DNA of 64,000 nt from Rhizobium sp. SL86 (GTDB taxonomy: Bacteria > Pseudomonadota > Alphaproteobacteria > Rhizobiales > Rhizobiaceae): NCBI RefSeq assembly GCF_026672545.1, contig NZ_JAPPRJ010000001.1:1547001-1611000 (forward strand), in the 5' to 3' direction. Under the pieces are notes generated by a model. That model did not search any database. It was given only the letters and a program-made list of their open reading frames with translations, and was not told the origin of the DNA. Position numbers and translations under genes: made by a program. The first letter of the stretch is position 1, and each line of letters opens with the position of its first letter. Shown piece after piece: positions 1 to 8,936 of the stretch.

Positions 1-1443
1 ACACAGGCCGTGGTTCTGACAACAGGCACCTTCCTGAGGGGCGTTATTCATATCGGTTCCGATACAGTTGAGGCCGGGCGTGTCGGCGAGGCTCCGTCTG
101 TCGGATTGTCGGCGACCCTCACCTCACTCGGCTTGACCCTCGGGCGCCTCAAGACCGGCACGCCGGCACGATTGGACGGCCGCACGATCGACTGGGATGC
201 CGTTGGGCGGCAGGAGGCTGATGAGGAGCCCGTACCGTTCTCCTTCATGACCGACCTCATCAACACGCCGCAGATCGCGTGTGGTGTTACGCGCACTGTT
301 GATGCAACGCATCGTATCATCGCTGACAACATCACCAAGTCGGCCATGTATTCGGGCCAGATCACCGGAGTCGGCCCTCGTTATTGCCCGTCGATTGAAG
401 ACAAGATCGTTCGGTTCGGAGAACGGGACGGCCATCAGATTTTCCTGGAGCCGGAAGGCCTGGACGACCACACGGTTTATCCGAACGGGATCTCGACCTC
501 GCTTCCGGCCGATGTGCAGGAACTGTTCATCCGCACAATCCCCGGCTTGGAAAAGGTATCCATTCTGCAGCCGGGTTATGCCATCGAATATGACCATGTC
601 GACCCGCGGGAGCTGACGCCCGATCTTCAATTGAAGAAGATGCCCGGACTGTTTCTGGCCGGGCAGATCAACGGCACCACGGGCTACGAAGAAGCCGCTG
701 CGCAGGGGCTGGTTGCGGGTTTGAATGCCGCGCGGCATGCCGCCGGTCTGGCAAGTCATATGTTTAGCCGGACAGATTCCTATATCGGGGTGATGGTGGA
801 TGATCTAACGTCGCGGGGCGTGACGGAGCCGTATCGCATGTTCACCTCAAGGGCCGAATACCGCCTCTCCTTGCGGGCCGATAACGCGGATATTCGGCTG
901 ACGCCGACAGGGATCAACCTTGGTCTTGTGGGGGATGCGCGCCGCGCGCGGTTCGATCACTATGTTTCCGAAATGGATCGAGGCCGTACGATCTTGCAGG
1001 GTGTGTCGCTCACGCCCAAGGAAGCACGTGCCCACAATATTCGCTTGAACGAGGATGGGCAAAGACGGCGCGGTTATGACCTCCTTTCCTATCCGGATAT
1101 CACCATGTCCGTTGTCTCCGCCGTTTGGCCTGAACTGCGCAGCCTGGCGCCAAAAGTCGCCGAGGCACTGGAGATCGAAGCCGGTTATGCGGTCTATCTG
1201 GATCGACAGAATGCGGACATTCAGGCCGTCCAGCGCGATGAGGATCGCAAAATCCCTGAGGAGTTCGATTTTACCGGCATTTCAGGTCTCTCGAATGAAT
1301 TGAGGCTGAAACTGGAGCGGATGAAACCACGCAACATCGCCCAGGCCGCCAAAGTTGATGGCATGACCCCGGCTGCCTTGGCGCTGCTGATCTCTCTGGT
1401 GAAGAAGCGGGATATCTCTTCTCGCGAAATGCGAGTCTCTTGA
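1..1443 (+). CDS. mnmG: tRNA uridine-5-carboxymethylaminomethyl(34) synthesis enzyme MnmG (5'-truncated by window)
   Basis: 3' part of MnmG (GidA), the FAD-binding partner of MnmE in making 5-carboxymethylaminomethyl-U34 in tRNA in the cytoplasm. The frame is open from base 1 and begins in the middle of the FAD domain ([13 protein letters not shown]), so about 140-150 residues of the usual ~620 lie upstream of the window. Other family signatures seen are [19 protein letters not shown] and [20 protein letters not shown], followed by the helical C-terminal domain. The stop overlaps the rsmG ATG by one base. This mnmG-rsmG-parA-parB order is typical of the origin-proximal region of alphaproteobacteria. 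Confidence 0.97.
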   Translation, partial: TQAVVLTTGTFLRGVIHIGSDTVEAGRVGEAPSVGLSATLTSLGLTLGRLKTGTPARLDGRTIDWDAVGRQEADEEPVPFSFMTDLINTPQIACGVTRTVDATHRIIADNITKSAMYSGQITGVGPRYCPSIEDKIVRFGERDGHQIFLEPEGLDDHTVYPNGISTSLPADVQELFIRTIPGLEKVSILQPGYAIEYDHVDPRELTPDLQLKKMPGLFLAGQINGTTGYEEAAAQGLVAGLNAARHAAGLASHMFSRTDSYIGVMVDDLTSRGVTEPYRMFTSRAEYRLSLRADNADIRLTPTGINLGLVGDARRARFDHYVSEMDRGRTILQGVSLTPKEARAHNIRLNEDGQRRRGYDLLSYPDITMSVVSAVWPELRSLAPKVAEALEIEAGYAVYLDRQNADIQAVQRDEDRKIPEEFDFTGISGLSNELRLKLERMKPRNIAQAAKVDGMTPAALALLISLVKKRDISSREMRVS

Positions 1444-2060
1444 TGCAACTGAACGGTAGGGATGTTTCACGTGAAACAGAGCAGCGTCTCTCGCGCTTTG
1501 AGGCTTTGTTTCAGCGGTGGGCAAAATCGATCAATCTCGTTGCGCCATCGACCAAAGCTGACTTTTGGCAAAGGCATGTGGCGGACAGTGCGCAGATTTT
1601 CCAGCTCTCCCCGGGACCACAGGTCTGGGTCGACCTGGGATCTGGTGGCGGGTTCCCTGGGATCATCACCGCGATCTTCTTGGCAGAATTAAACGGCGGT
1701 TGGGTTCACCTGGTTGAAAGCAATCAGAAGAAGGCCTCCTTCCTGCGCACGGCCCTGTTGGAGACCGGCGGGCGCGGCAGTGTTCACCCCGTCCGGATCG
1801 AACAGGCACCGCGCTTGATCCCCCAATGTGACCGGATTTCTGCCCGGGCGCTGGCCGAACTGCCTTTATTGCTCGATTACTGCGCCCCGTGGATGGCCGG
1901 CAAGGAAAACGTCAAGGCTTTTCTGCATAAAGGGCGGGATTACGCCAACGAAGTTAACAAAGCCAATGGTCGTTGGTCCTTTGATTTGGTACAACACTTC
2001 AGCGCGATTGAAGACGATTCCGTCGTTCTGGAAATCTCCAATCTGCAGCATCAGGTTTGA
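1443..2060 (+). CDS. rsmG: 16S rRNA (guanine(527)-N(7))-methyltransferase RsmG
   Basis: About 205 residues, normal length for RsmG (GidB), the SAM-dependent enzyme that makes m7G527 in 16S rRNA. The SAM-binding motif [11 protein letters not shown] is present, followed by the [12 protein letters not shown] acidic loop. The ATG at 1443 overlaps the mnmG stop, indicating translational coupling; a TTG one codon upstream is an alternative start. Codons 7-12 (DVSRET) are encoded by a perfect parS palindrome, a known feature of this locus in bacteria where gidB precedes parAB. Loss of this gene gives low-level streptomycin resistance in other bacteria (known of the family). Confidence 0.96.
   Translation: MQLNGRDVSRETEQRLSRFEALFQRWAKSINLVAPSTKADFWQRHVADSAQIFQLSPGPQVWVDLGSGGGFPGIITAIFLAELNGGWVHLVESNQKKASFLRTALLETGGRGSVHPVRIEQAPRLIPQCDRISARALAELPLLLDYCAPWMAGKENVKAFLHKGRDYANEVNKANGRWSFDLVQHFSAIEDDSVVLEISNLQHQV
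1463..1478. promoter_or_regulatory. parS: parS centromere-like site
   Basis: TGTTTCACGTGAAACA is a perfect 16-bp palindrome identical to the conserved ParB nucleation site consensus. It lies inside the first codons of rsmG, 600 bp upstream of parA. ParB would load here as a CTP-dependent clamp to start origin segregation. Confidence 0.93.
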
Positions 2061-2080
2061 CCTCATCCGCAGGTGTCCCA

Positions 2081-2872
2081 ATGACCGAGCTTAATCGCAT
2101 CATCACGATCGCCAACCAGAAGGGCGGCGTCGGCAAAACCACGACGGCGATCAATCTGGCCACCGCGCTCGCCGCTATCGGGGAGCAGGTTCTGATCGTT
2201 GATCTCGATCCGCAGGGCAATGCCAGCACCGGATTGGGCATCGATCGTCGCGACCGGAAGATTTCGTCCTTCGACGTGATGATGGGCAATTGCACCCTGC
2301 AAGAGGCCGCGGTTGCGACTGCCGTTCCCAACCTTTCGATCATTCCATCGACGATGGATCTGTTGGGCCTTGAAATGGAGATCGCACAGCAGTCGGACCG
2401 TGCATTCCGTCTCCGTCGAGCGCTGACGAGTGAGGAAGCCGGTGCCTACAGCTATATCCTGTTGGACTGCCCTCCCTCGTTTAATCTGCTGACGATCAAC
2501 GCCATGGCTGCGGCACATTCCGTTCTCGTGCCACTGCAATGCGAGTTTTTTGCGCTGGAAGGCCTCAGCCAGCTCCTGGAAACGGTCAACCAGGTACGCC
2601 AAACGGTCAATCCGCGGCTTGACATTCAAGGTGTCGTGTTGACGATGTTCGACGCGCGCAACAATCTGGCGCAACAGGTTGTCAGTGATGTTCGTACCTA
2701 TCTCGGGGAAAAGGTTTACCACACGCTCATTCCGCGCAATGTGCGGGTGTCAGAAGCGCCTTCTTATGGTAAGCCGGCTATCCTCTATGATCTCAAATGT
2801 GCCGGCAGTCAGGCCTATCTGCAGCTGGCATCGGAGGTCATCCAGCGTGAACGGCGCCGTAAGGCGGCTTGA
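2081..2872 (+). CDS. parA: Chromosome-partitioning ATPase ParA (Soj)
   Basis: 263-residue P-loop ATPase with the deviant Walker A KGGVGKTTT near residue 15, the switch LDLDPQGNAS-type region (VDLDPQGNAS) and the Walker B-like ILLDCPPS. It drives segregation of ParB-parS complexes by ATP-dependent non-specific DNA binding. I chose the ATG at 2081 (MTELNRIIT), 20 bp after rsmG, because the in-frame TTG at 2057 overlaps rsmG and adds residues outside the family. The C-terminus is of normal length. It is followed 22 bp later by parB, so the two form an operon. Confidence 0.96.
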   Translation: MTELNRIITIANQKGGVGKTTTAINLATALAAIGEQVLIVDLDPQGNASTGLGIDRRDRKISSFDVMMGNCTLQEAAVATAVPNLSIIPSTMDLLGLEMEIAQQSDRAFRLRRALTSEEAGAYSYILLDCPPSFNLLTINAMAAAHSVLVPLQCEFFALEGLSQLLETVNQVRQTVNPRLDIQGVVLTMFDARNNLAQQVVSDVRTYLGEKVYHTLIPRNVRVSEAPSYGKPAILYDLKCAGSQAYLQLASEVIQRERRRKAA

Positions 2873-2894
2873 AGTCCTTCGAAGGTAATGAAGC

Positions 2895-3776
2895 ATGAGT
2901 GATGATCCATCCAAGCGGCGACTTGGCCGCGGCCTGGCTGCACTGATTGGCGAAATTGACCAGACGGTTCCCCTCGGAGAACCCTCGGCAAAGGCGATCA
3001 GTCCCGACCGGATGGTGCCCATCGAACATATCAGCCGCAACCCTCGCAATCCGCGGCGCATGTTTGATGAAGCGGAGCTTCAGGATCTTTCGAGTTCGAT
3101 CCGTCAGCACGGCATCGTTCAGCCGGTTGTGGTTCGTCCGCGCGGCTCGAATTTCGAGATTATCGCCGGTGAAAGACGCTGGCGTGCGGCTCAACTTGCG
3201 GGGCTGATCGAGATCCCGGTCATCGTCCGTGACGTGGACGACCGGACAGCGCTCGAAATCGCGATCGTGGAAAATGTTCAGCGCTCCGACCTCAACCCGC
3301 TCGAAGAAGCATTGGGCTACGAGCAGTTGATTGCCGAACATGGCTACACGCAGAATGATCTCGGCGAAATCATCGGAAAAAGCCGAAGCCACGTCGCCAA
3401 CAGCCTGCGACTTCTGAAACTGCCGGACCCCGTCCGAGACATGCTGGCGTCGGGGGATCTGTCGGCCGGTCATGCAAGGGCGCTGGTCTCCACCTCTGAT
3501 CCGGTCTCGTTAGCGCGGACGATCGTCACGAAGGGCATGTCCGTCCGGGATGCCGAGCGCCTTGCCCAGAACGACATCAAGGCACAGTCGGAACCGCAAA
3601 ACGTCAATCGCAGCAAGGAAAAGGATTCCGATACGCTTGCACTCGAACGCAGCCTGTCGGATTCGCTCGGTCTCGATATCAAGATCAACCACAAGGGAAC
3701 CGGCGGGCAGATCAAGATCAGCTATCGCACGCTGGAACAGCTGGAAGAGATTTGCCGGCTTCTCGAGCGCCGCTGA
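2895..3776 (+). CDS. parB: Chromosome-partitioning protein ParB (Spo0J)
   Basis: 293 residues. The N-terminus RLGRGLAALIGE is the ParA-interaction segment of chromosomal ParBs. The CTP-binding N-domain follows, with the GERRWRAAQLAG motif and ENVQRSDLNPLEEA, then the helix-turn-helix DLGEIIGKSRSHVANSLRLL that recognises parS, and a C-terminal dimerisation domain. GAAGG lies about 10 bp upstream of the ATG. Its target site is the parS at 1463. No terminator is evident in the 35 bp before the convergent holA. Confidence 0.96.
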   Translation: MSDDPSKRRLGRGLAALIGEIDQTVPLGEPSAKAISPDRMVPIEHISRNPRNPRRMFDEAELQDLSSSIRQHGIVQPVVVRPRGSNFEIIAGERRWRAAQLAGLIEIPVIVRDVDDRTALEIAIVENVQRSDLNPLEEALGYEQLIAEHGYTQNDLGEIIGKSRSHVANSLRLLKLPDPVRDMLASGDLSAGHARALVSTSDPVSLARTIVTKGMSVRDAERLAQNDIKAQSEPQNVNRSKEKDSDTLALERSLSDSLGLDIKINHKGTGGQIKISYRTLEQLEEICRLLERR

Positions 3777-3811
3777 CCGGAACGCCCCTTGGGTCTTGTT
3801 TCGCTGACGCG

Positions 3812-4855
3812 TTAACGTCCGGCTGAGCGGGCGGATTGAAGCGCCGTGGTAAGCAGTGTCTGGAAGGCGATCGTATCTTCCAGCACCGCCTTCTGGCGCG
3901 ATTGCAGCACGGCATTCTGTAGGCGATTGGCCTCGCGCGCGAGGGCGTCCGGCCCCCAGTTGCGCAATGCAGTCTCGAACAGCGGCTTTCGTTTGAAGTG
4001 GATATGGCGCCCGGTCGTCTGCATCACCTGGGCGATTGGCGTGCGTTTTTCCTCCATCTCCGTCCGCATCAGGTCAAGAAGCTGGAACTGCTTGAGGCAG
4101 GACTGGAGCACCAGGAAGATCGGCGTCTTGGATGCGGTGATCTTCTGTACCGCACGATGCAGACCGGCCACGTCACCCTTCAGCACGCAATCGACGGCAT
4201 CGTCGGTTGATATCGCGCTGGCATCGCCGATGATATCCAGCACATGCTCTTCGGTCACCGTTCCCGCCCCGCGGCAATAGAGAGCGAGTTTGCGGATTTC
4301 GTTTCGGGAGGCAACACGATCGCCCCCCAGCACTTCGAGAAGCCGTTCACGCGCGTCGGAGGTGATCTTCAGATTTTCAGCCGACAGTTCCTGATCGACC
4401 AGCTGGTTCAGCGCTTTGATGTCATCGGCATAACAGGGAATGGCAACAGAAATTTTGCCCGTTTCGCAGAGCTTGCGGAGCGCACTGGTCTTTTTCAGGT
4501 CGCCGCCCTCGATGATCAGCAGGTTCTCCGGCATAGCGCCAGAGAGCAGCACCTGCAAGCCGTCGGTCAGTGCCTTGTCGGAGCCGGTTCCTTTGACCCA
4601 GATCACCTTGGCACCGCCAAACAGGCCAAGTGCATTCACCTCGTCCACCAGCCTGCCAGGATCGCCCTGAAGGTCAGAAAGGTCCATCCTGGTAAAGGAA
4701 AACGGATCATCCGGCTTGGCGCCGGCCTTGGCGGCAAGTTCCGCCGCACGCTCGGAAATGAGGCCCCGGTCCGGTCCATAGACCAGGAAGATCCGGTAAA
4801 GATCGATCGCTTTCGGTAGAAAGCGATCGAATTCGTGTGCCTTGATGTCTGCCAT
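3812..4855 (-). CDS. holA: DNA polymerase III subunit delta
   Basis: 347 residues, the normal size of the delta subunit, which opens the beta sliding clamp within the clamp-loader complex. The N-terminal LVYGPDRGLISERA matches the HolA P-loop-like but non-hydrolysing segment. The middle has FGGAKVIWVKG, and the C-terminal helical collar has the FLVLQSCLKQF region. It is the last gene of a leftward leuS-lptE-holA run; its ATG overlaps the lptE stop by one base (TGATG). LptE and HolA adjacency is conserved in alphaproteobacteria and is useful for naming both. Confidence 0.93.
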   Translation of the reverse strand: MADIKAHEFDRFLPKAIDLYRIFLVYGPDRGLISERAAELAAKAGAKPDDPFSFTRMDLSDLQGDPGRLVDEVNALGLFGGAKVIWVKGTGSDKALTDGLQVLLSGAMPENLLIIEGGDLKKTSALRKLCETGKISVAIPCYADDIKALNQLVDQELSAENLKITSDARERLLEVLGGDRVASRNEIRKLALYCRGAGTVTEEHVLDIIGDASAISTDDAVDCVLKGDVAGLHRAVQKITASKTPIFLVLQSCLKQFQLLDLMRTEMEEKRTPIAQVMQTTGRHIHFKRKPLFETALRNWGPDALAREANRLQNAVLQSRQKAVLEDTIAFQTLLTTALQSARSAGR

Positions 4856-5382
4856 CAGTCCTGGCGGCCAAGAACGGACGCAAGATCCGCACGGATGAAT
4901 TCAGCGAGTTCGCGGCCAGCGCGATCCTCGGCATCACGATAGGCACGAAGTTTGGCGAATTCCTGGTTGCCGATGTCGACAAGCGCCGTCACGGACCGCG
5001 TCCCCTGCTTCAGCACCTTGGAGTCCTTCGTCGAACTCAGGCTGTAGGTTGCGGTCACCGTGACGCGGCCGGGCGTCAGCGCGGTGGAAATTTCGTCATC
5101 CAGAATGTTGGCGCGCGCAGAGGTGACGTTCATCTGCAACTGGTAATCGGAGGCTGCCGGTTCCCCTGCCCCGCCGGTCATCAGGAAGATGAGCCGGTTG
5201 CGAACCACCTGTTCCACCCGGTCATCGGCGGGCGAAATCTTGATCGCCGCCAGCTTCTGCGGAACGGCGCTGCTTGTCGAATACAGAGGGCGAACCTGGC
5301 AGCCGGCAATCAAACCGGCGGCCGCCAGGAACAGGGTAACGCGACCAGCGCGCCGAAGGACGGGCGAAAGCTCAAACAACAA
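4855..5382 (-). CDS. lptE: LPS-assembly lipoprotein LptE
   Basis: 175-residue probable outer-membrane lipoprotein. The N-terminus has a hydrophobic signal and a lipobox (LIAGC, Cys about residue 28). The next residues, QVRPLYS, are typical of LptE, which plugs the LptD barrel during LPS insertion. The rest is the weakly conserved alpha/beta LptE fold. It overlaps the end of leuS by 11 nt and holA by 1 nt, the conserved leuS-lptE-holA arrangement, which is the strongest support for the name because LptE sequences diverge quickly. Confidence 0.88.
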   Translation of the reverse strand: MLFELSPVLRRAGRVTLFLAAAGLIAGCQVRPLYSTSSAVPQKLAAIKISPADDRVEQVVRNRLIFLMTGGAGEPAASDYQLQMNVTSARANILDDEISTALTPGRVTVTATYSLSSTKDSKVLKQGTRSVTALVDIGNQEFAKLRAYRDAEDRAGRELAEFIRADLASVLGRQD

Positions 5383-8005
5383 TGTTGATGATCCTCTGTG
5401 GGACGACGATGATCTTCTTCGGCTGTCCGCCAGCCAGGGCTGCCTGAACGGCCTCCAATTGCAGCGCTGCCTGCTGCACGGTATTCTGATCCGCGTCGCG
5501 GGCGATTGTCAATTCCGCGCGCTTCTTACCGTTGATCTGCACCGGCATCAGCACCTGGTCGTCGGCAACGAGTTCCGGATCGAAAGCCGGCCACGGCGTT
5601 TCGGCGACGTAACCATCGCGACCGAGAACCGTCCAGCATTCCTCTGCCAGGTGCGGGGTCATCGGGGCGACAAGCTGAACCAGGATTTCGGTCGCGTTGC
5701 GAAGGGCTGCGACATAGGCGGCATCCTCGCCGCCAGCCGCCACCTTGGTGAGCGGAGCGGCCAGCGTATTGACCAGCTCATAGATGCGCGCCACGGCCTT
5801 GTTGAAGGCCAGCTTGTCGTAATCCCCCTGCACCGCCTGCAAGGTCTTGTGGGCCGCCTGAGAAATGGCGAGCGCAGGACCTTCTTTAGCCGGATTCCCG
5901 GAGACCGACCTCAGAAACGGTGCTGCTTCTGAGATCAGGCGCCAGACGCGCTGGACAAAACGGTGGGCACCCTCGACACCGGCTTCCGACCAGATCACGT
6001 CGCGGTCCGGCGGCGAGTCGGAGAGAACGAAAAAGCGAGCCGTATCGGCGCCGTAAGACGCGATGATATCGTCCGGATCGACGACGTTCTTCTTCGACTT
6101 CGACATCTTCTCGATCGAGCCGATGCTGACCTCTTCACCAGAGGCGATGAGATAGGCCTTACGAGCGCCATCCACTTCCTCAATGCGGATTTCCGCCGGT
6201 GCCACCCACTGGCCGTTCTGGCCTTCGCCCAGGCGATAGGTTTCGTGCACCACCATGCCCTGGGTAAACAGGCCCTTGAAGGGTTCGTTCAGCCCCACAT
6301 GGCCGGTCTCGCGCATGGCGCGGGTGAAGAAGCGCGAATAGAGAAGATGCAGAATCGCGTGTTCGATCCCGCCGATATACTGATCCACCGGCAACCAGTG
6401 ATCCGCCACTTTCGGATCCGTTGGGTTGTTTTCCCAAGGCGCGGTGAAGCGGGTGAAATACCAGCTGGAATCAACGAAGGTATCCATCGTGTCCGTCTCG
6501 CGGCGTGCCGCTTTGCCGCAATGCGGGCAGGCCACGTTGCGCCAGGTCGGATGCCGGTCCAGCGGATTGCCGGGCACGTCGAAGGTCACGTCGTCCGGCA
6601 GTTTCACCGGCAGATCCTGTTTCGGTACCGGAACAACGCCGCAGTCATCGCAGTGGATGACCGGGATCGGGCAACCCCAATAACGCTGACGGGAAATGCC
6701 CCAGTCGCGCAGACGGAAGTTCACCTTGCGGGCCGCCTGCGGTGCGTTGCCGAGCGTCTGCCCGGTCAGCATGTCGGCCACCTTCTGGAAGGCCTCATCC
6801 GTCGGCAGGCCATTGAGGAAGCGCGAATTGATCATCACGCCGTCGCCGTCATAGGCTTCCGCGCCGATCTCGAAACTTGCCGCATCACCATCGGCCGGCA
6901 TGACCACGGGAACGACCGGCAGGTCATATTTGCGGGCAAAATCCAGGTCGCGCTGGTCGCCGGAGGGGCAGCCGAAGATGGCGCCCGTGCCGTAATCCAT
7001 CAGCACGAAGTTGGCGATATAGACCGGCAGTTCCCAGGAAGGATCGAGCGGATGCTTGACGGTCAGCCCGGTATCCAGGCCCTTCTTTTCTGCGGTTTCG
7101 AGTGCTGCAAGCGACGTTCCCTGGCGGCGGCATTCCTCGCAGAATTCGTTCACGTCGGCGCGGGAGGCAGACAGCGCCTTCGCCACAGGATGATCGGCGG
7201 AGATGGCCAGGAAGGAGGCACCAAACAGCGTGTCCGGCCGCGTGGTGTAGACCTCGATCTCGCTGCAATCGGCGGCCGCACGGCTCTGGTCCGCCAGTTC
7301 CCAGCGGATCGTGAGACCCTCGGAGCGGCCGATCCAGTTCTTCTGCATCAGGCGGACTTTGTCCGGCCACTGATCGAGTGTGTCGAGCGCGTCCAGCAGA
7401 TCCTGGGCAAAATCGGTAATCTTGAAGAACCACTGGGTTAGCTCGCGCTGTTCCACCAGCGCACCGGAACGCCAGCCGCGTCCGTCGATGACCTGCTCGT
7501 TGGCGAGAACCGTCTGGTCGACCGGGTCCCAGTTCACCTTGGACTGCTTGCGATAGACAAGTCCCTTTTCCATCATGTCGAGGAAGAGGTGCTGCTGACG
7601 ATGGTAGTATTCTACGTCGCAGGTCGCAAACTCGCGCGACCAGTCCAGCGACAGCCCCATGGATTTCAGCTGGGCCCGCATGGTGGCGATGTTCTGGTAG
7701 GTCCATTCCTTGGGATGCACCTTGTTCTGCATGGCGGCATTTTCCGCCGGCATGCCGAAGGCATCCCAACCCATCGGGTGAAGAACGTTGAAGCCGCGGG
7801 CACGCTTGTAGCGCGCCACCACATCGCCCATCGCATAATTGCGCACGTGGCCCATGTGAATGCGTCCCGACGGATAGGGAAACATCTCGAGCACGTAATA
7901 TTTGTCGCGCGGGTCGCCATTGTCGGTCTCGAAGGTTTTCGCTTCGGCCCACTTCTTTTGCCAACGGGGTTCGGCATCCCGCGGATTGTAACGTTCGGTC
8001 GCCAT
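5372..8005 (-). CDS. leuS: Leucyl-tRNA synthetase
   Basis: Class I synthetase of 877 residues. Seen in order: the start [19 protein letters not shown], the HIGH-type motif as HMGH ([10 protein letters not shown]), the CP1 editing domain containing [10 protein letters not shown], the zinc-like cysteine cluster HCDDCGVVP / [10 protein letters not shown], the [14 protein letters not shown] tract ([12 protein letters not shown]), the KMSKS motif (EKMSKSKKN) and the C-terminal anticodon domain. I placed the start at the ATG at 8005 because 15 extra upstream codons do not resemble the family. First gene of the leuS-lptE-holA operon. Confidence 0.97.
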   Translation of the reverse strand: MATERYNPRDAEPRWQKKWAEAKTFETDNGDPRDKYYVLEMFPYPSGRIHMGHVRNYAMGDVVARYKRARGFNVLHPMGWDAFGMPAENAAMQNKVHPKEWTYQNIATMRAQLKSMGLSLDWSREFATCDVEYYHRQQHLFLDMMEKGLVYRKQSKVNWDPVDQTVLANEQVIDGRGWRSGALVEQRELTQWFFKITDFAQDLLDALDTLDQWPDKVRLMQKNWIGRSEGLTIRWELADQSRAAADCSEIEVYTTRPDTLFGASFLAISADHPVAKALSASRADVNEFCEECRRQGTSLAALETAEKKGLDTGLTVKHPLDPSWELPVYIANFVLMDYGTGAIFGCPSGDQRDLDFARKYDLPVVPVVMPADGDAASFEIGAEAYDGDGVMINSRFLNGLPTDEAFQKVADMLTGQTLGNAPQAARKVNFRLRDWGISRQRYWGCPIPVIHCDDCGVVPVPKQDLPVKLPDDVTFDVPGNPLDRHPTWRNVACPHCGKAARRETDTMDTFVDSSWYFTRFTAPWENNPTDPKVADHWLPVDQYIGGIEHAILHLLYSRFFTRAMRETGHVGLNEPFKGLFTQGMVVHETYRLGEGQNGQWVAPAEIRIEEVDGARKAYLIASGEEVSIGSIEKMSKSKKNVVDPDDIIASYGADTARFFVLSDSPPDRDVIWSEAGVEGAHRFVQRVWRLISEAAPFLRSVSGNPAKEGPALAISQAAHKTLQAVQGDYDKLAFNKAVARIYELVNTLAAPLTKVAAGGEDAAYVAALRNATEILVQLVAPMTPHLAEECWTVLGRDGYVAETPWPAFDPELVADDQVLMPVQINGKKRAELTIARDADQNTVQQAALQLEAVQAALAGGQPKKIIVVPQRIINIVV

Positions 8006-8166
8006 TTCAATGAAATTCCGGGTACGAATAAGATGGGTGACCTTCACCACGAATGGCAGGAAGCGTCAAGTTTTGGCGGCGTTTCCGGCAAATTTCCGCA
8101 TCACGCCCTTGGCATGTGGGGGACATGCGGCTAATCGCCAAGGACCGGTATCAGGGAGTGTGCGCA

Positions 8167-8826
8167 ATGAGTGTCGAGGAACGACTGGCGGATGTCCGCC
8201 GCAAGATTGCAGCGGCTGAAGACGAGGCAGGCCGCACGTCCGGCAGCGTCACGCTGGTGGCCGTCTCCAAGACCTTCGACGCTGATGCCATCCGGCCGGT
8301 GATCCTCAGTGGTCAGCGGGTGTTCGGTGAAAACCGTGTCCAGGAGAGCGAGGGCAAATGGCCGGCGCTGAAGGCCGAGACGCCGGATATCGAACTGCAT
8401 CTCATCGGCCCTCTGCAATCCAACAAGGCGGCCAATGCTGTTGCGCTCTTCGACGTGATCGAGACGATCGACCGTGAGAAGATCGCACGCGCTGTCGCGG
8501 ACGAGATGAAGCGGCAGGACCGTGCTGTTCGTCTCTATGTGCAGGTCAATATCGGCATGGAACCGCAGAAGGCCGGCATCGAACCGAAGGAGACGGTCGC
8601 CTTTGTCCGGTTCTGCCGCGAGGACCTGGGGCTTACCATCGAAGGATTGATGTGCATTCCGCCGGCCGAAGGCAATCCCGGCCCCTATTTCGCGCTTCTC
8701 GCCAAACTTGCGGCGGAATGTGGTGTGGAGCGGTTGTCGATGGGCATGTCCGGCGATTTCGAAACGGCGATTGCCTTTGGCGCCACCAGCGTGCGCGTCG
8801 GCTCCGCCATTTTCGGCCATCGTTGA
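8167..8826 (+). CDS. YggS family pyridoxal-phosphate homeostasis protein
   Basis: 219 residues, single-domain PLP-binding TIM barrel of the YggS/PROSC family, which buffers PLP in the cytosol and has no known reaction of its own. The PLP lysine is in VAVSKTF. Further signatures are FGENRVQE, LHLIGPLQSNK, and the C-terminal LSMGMSGDFETAIAFGATSVRVGSAIFG. The start at 8167 (MSVEERLADV) matches the family length; an upstream in-frame extension to 8053 looks spurious. Transcribed divergently from leuS. Confidence 0.93.
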   Translation: MSVEERLADVRRKIAAAEDEAGRTSGSVTLVAVSKTFDADAIRPVILSGQRVFGENRVQESEGKWPALKAETPDIELHLIGPLQSNKAANAVALFDVIETIDREKIARAVADEMKRQDRAVRLYVQVNIGMEPQKAGIEPKETVAFVRFCREDLGLTIEGLMCIPPAEGNPGPYFALLAKLAAECGVERLSMGMSGDFETAIAFGATSVRVGSAIFGHR

Positions 8827-8936
8827 TAAAAGCCAAGCTTTCGACGCAGGGCGTGCCCCTTTCGTCGGGCTTCACCCTTCTCTGATCCCTCCCTAAACTA
8901 CCGCCGGAGGACTGTGGCGGATCAAGGGAGGAAAAC

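Noticed and set aside
5963..7441. 492-codon open frame antisense to leuS
   Set aside because: Mirror frame; leuS motifs on the other strand are unmistakable.
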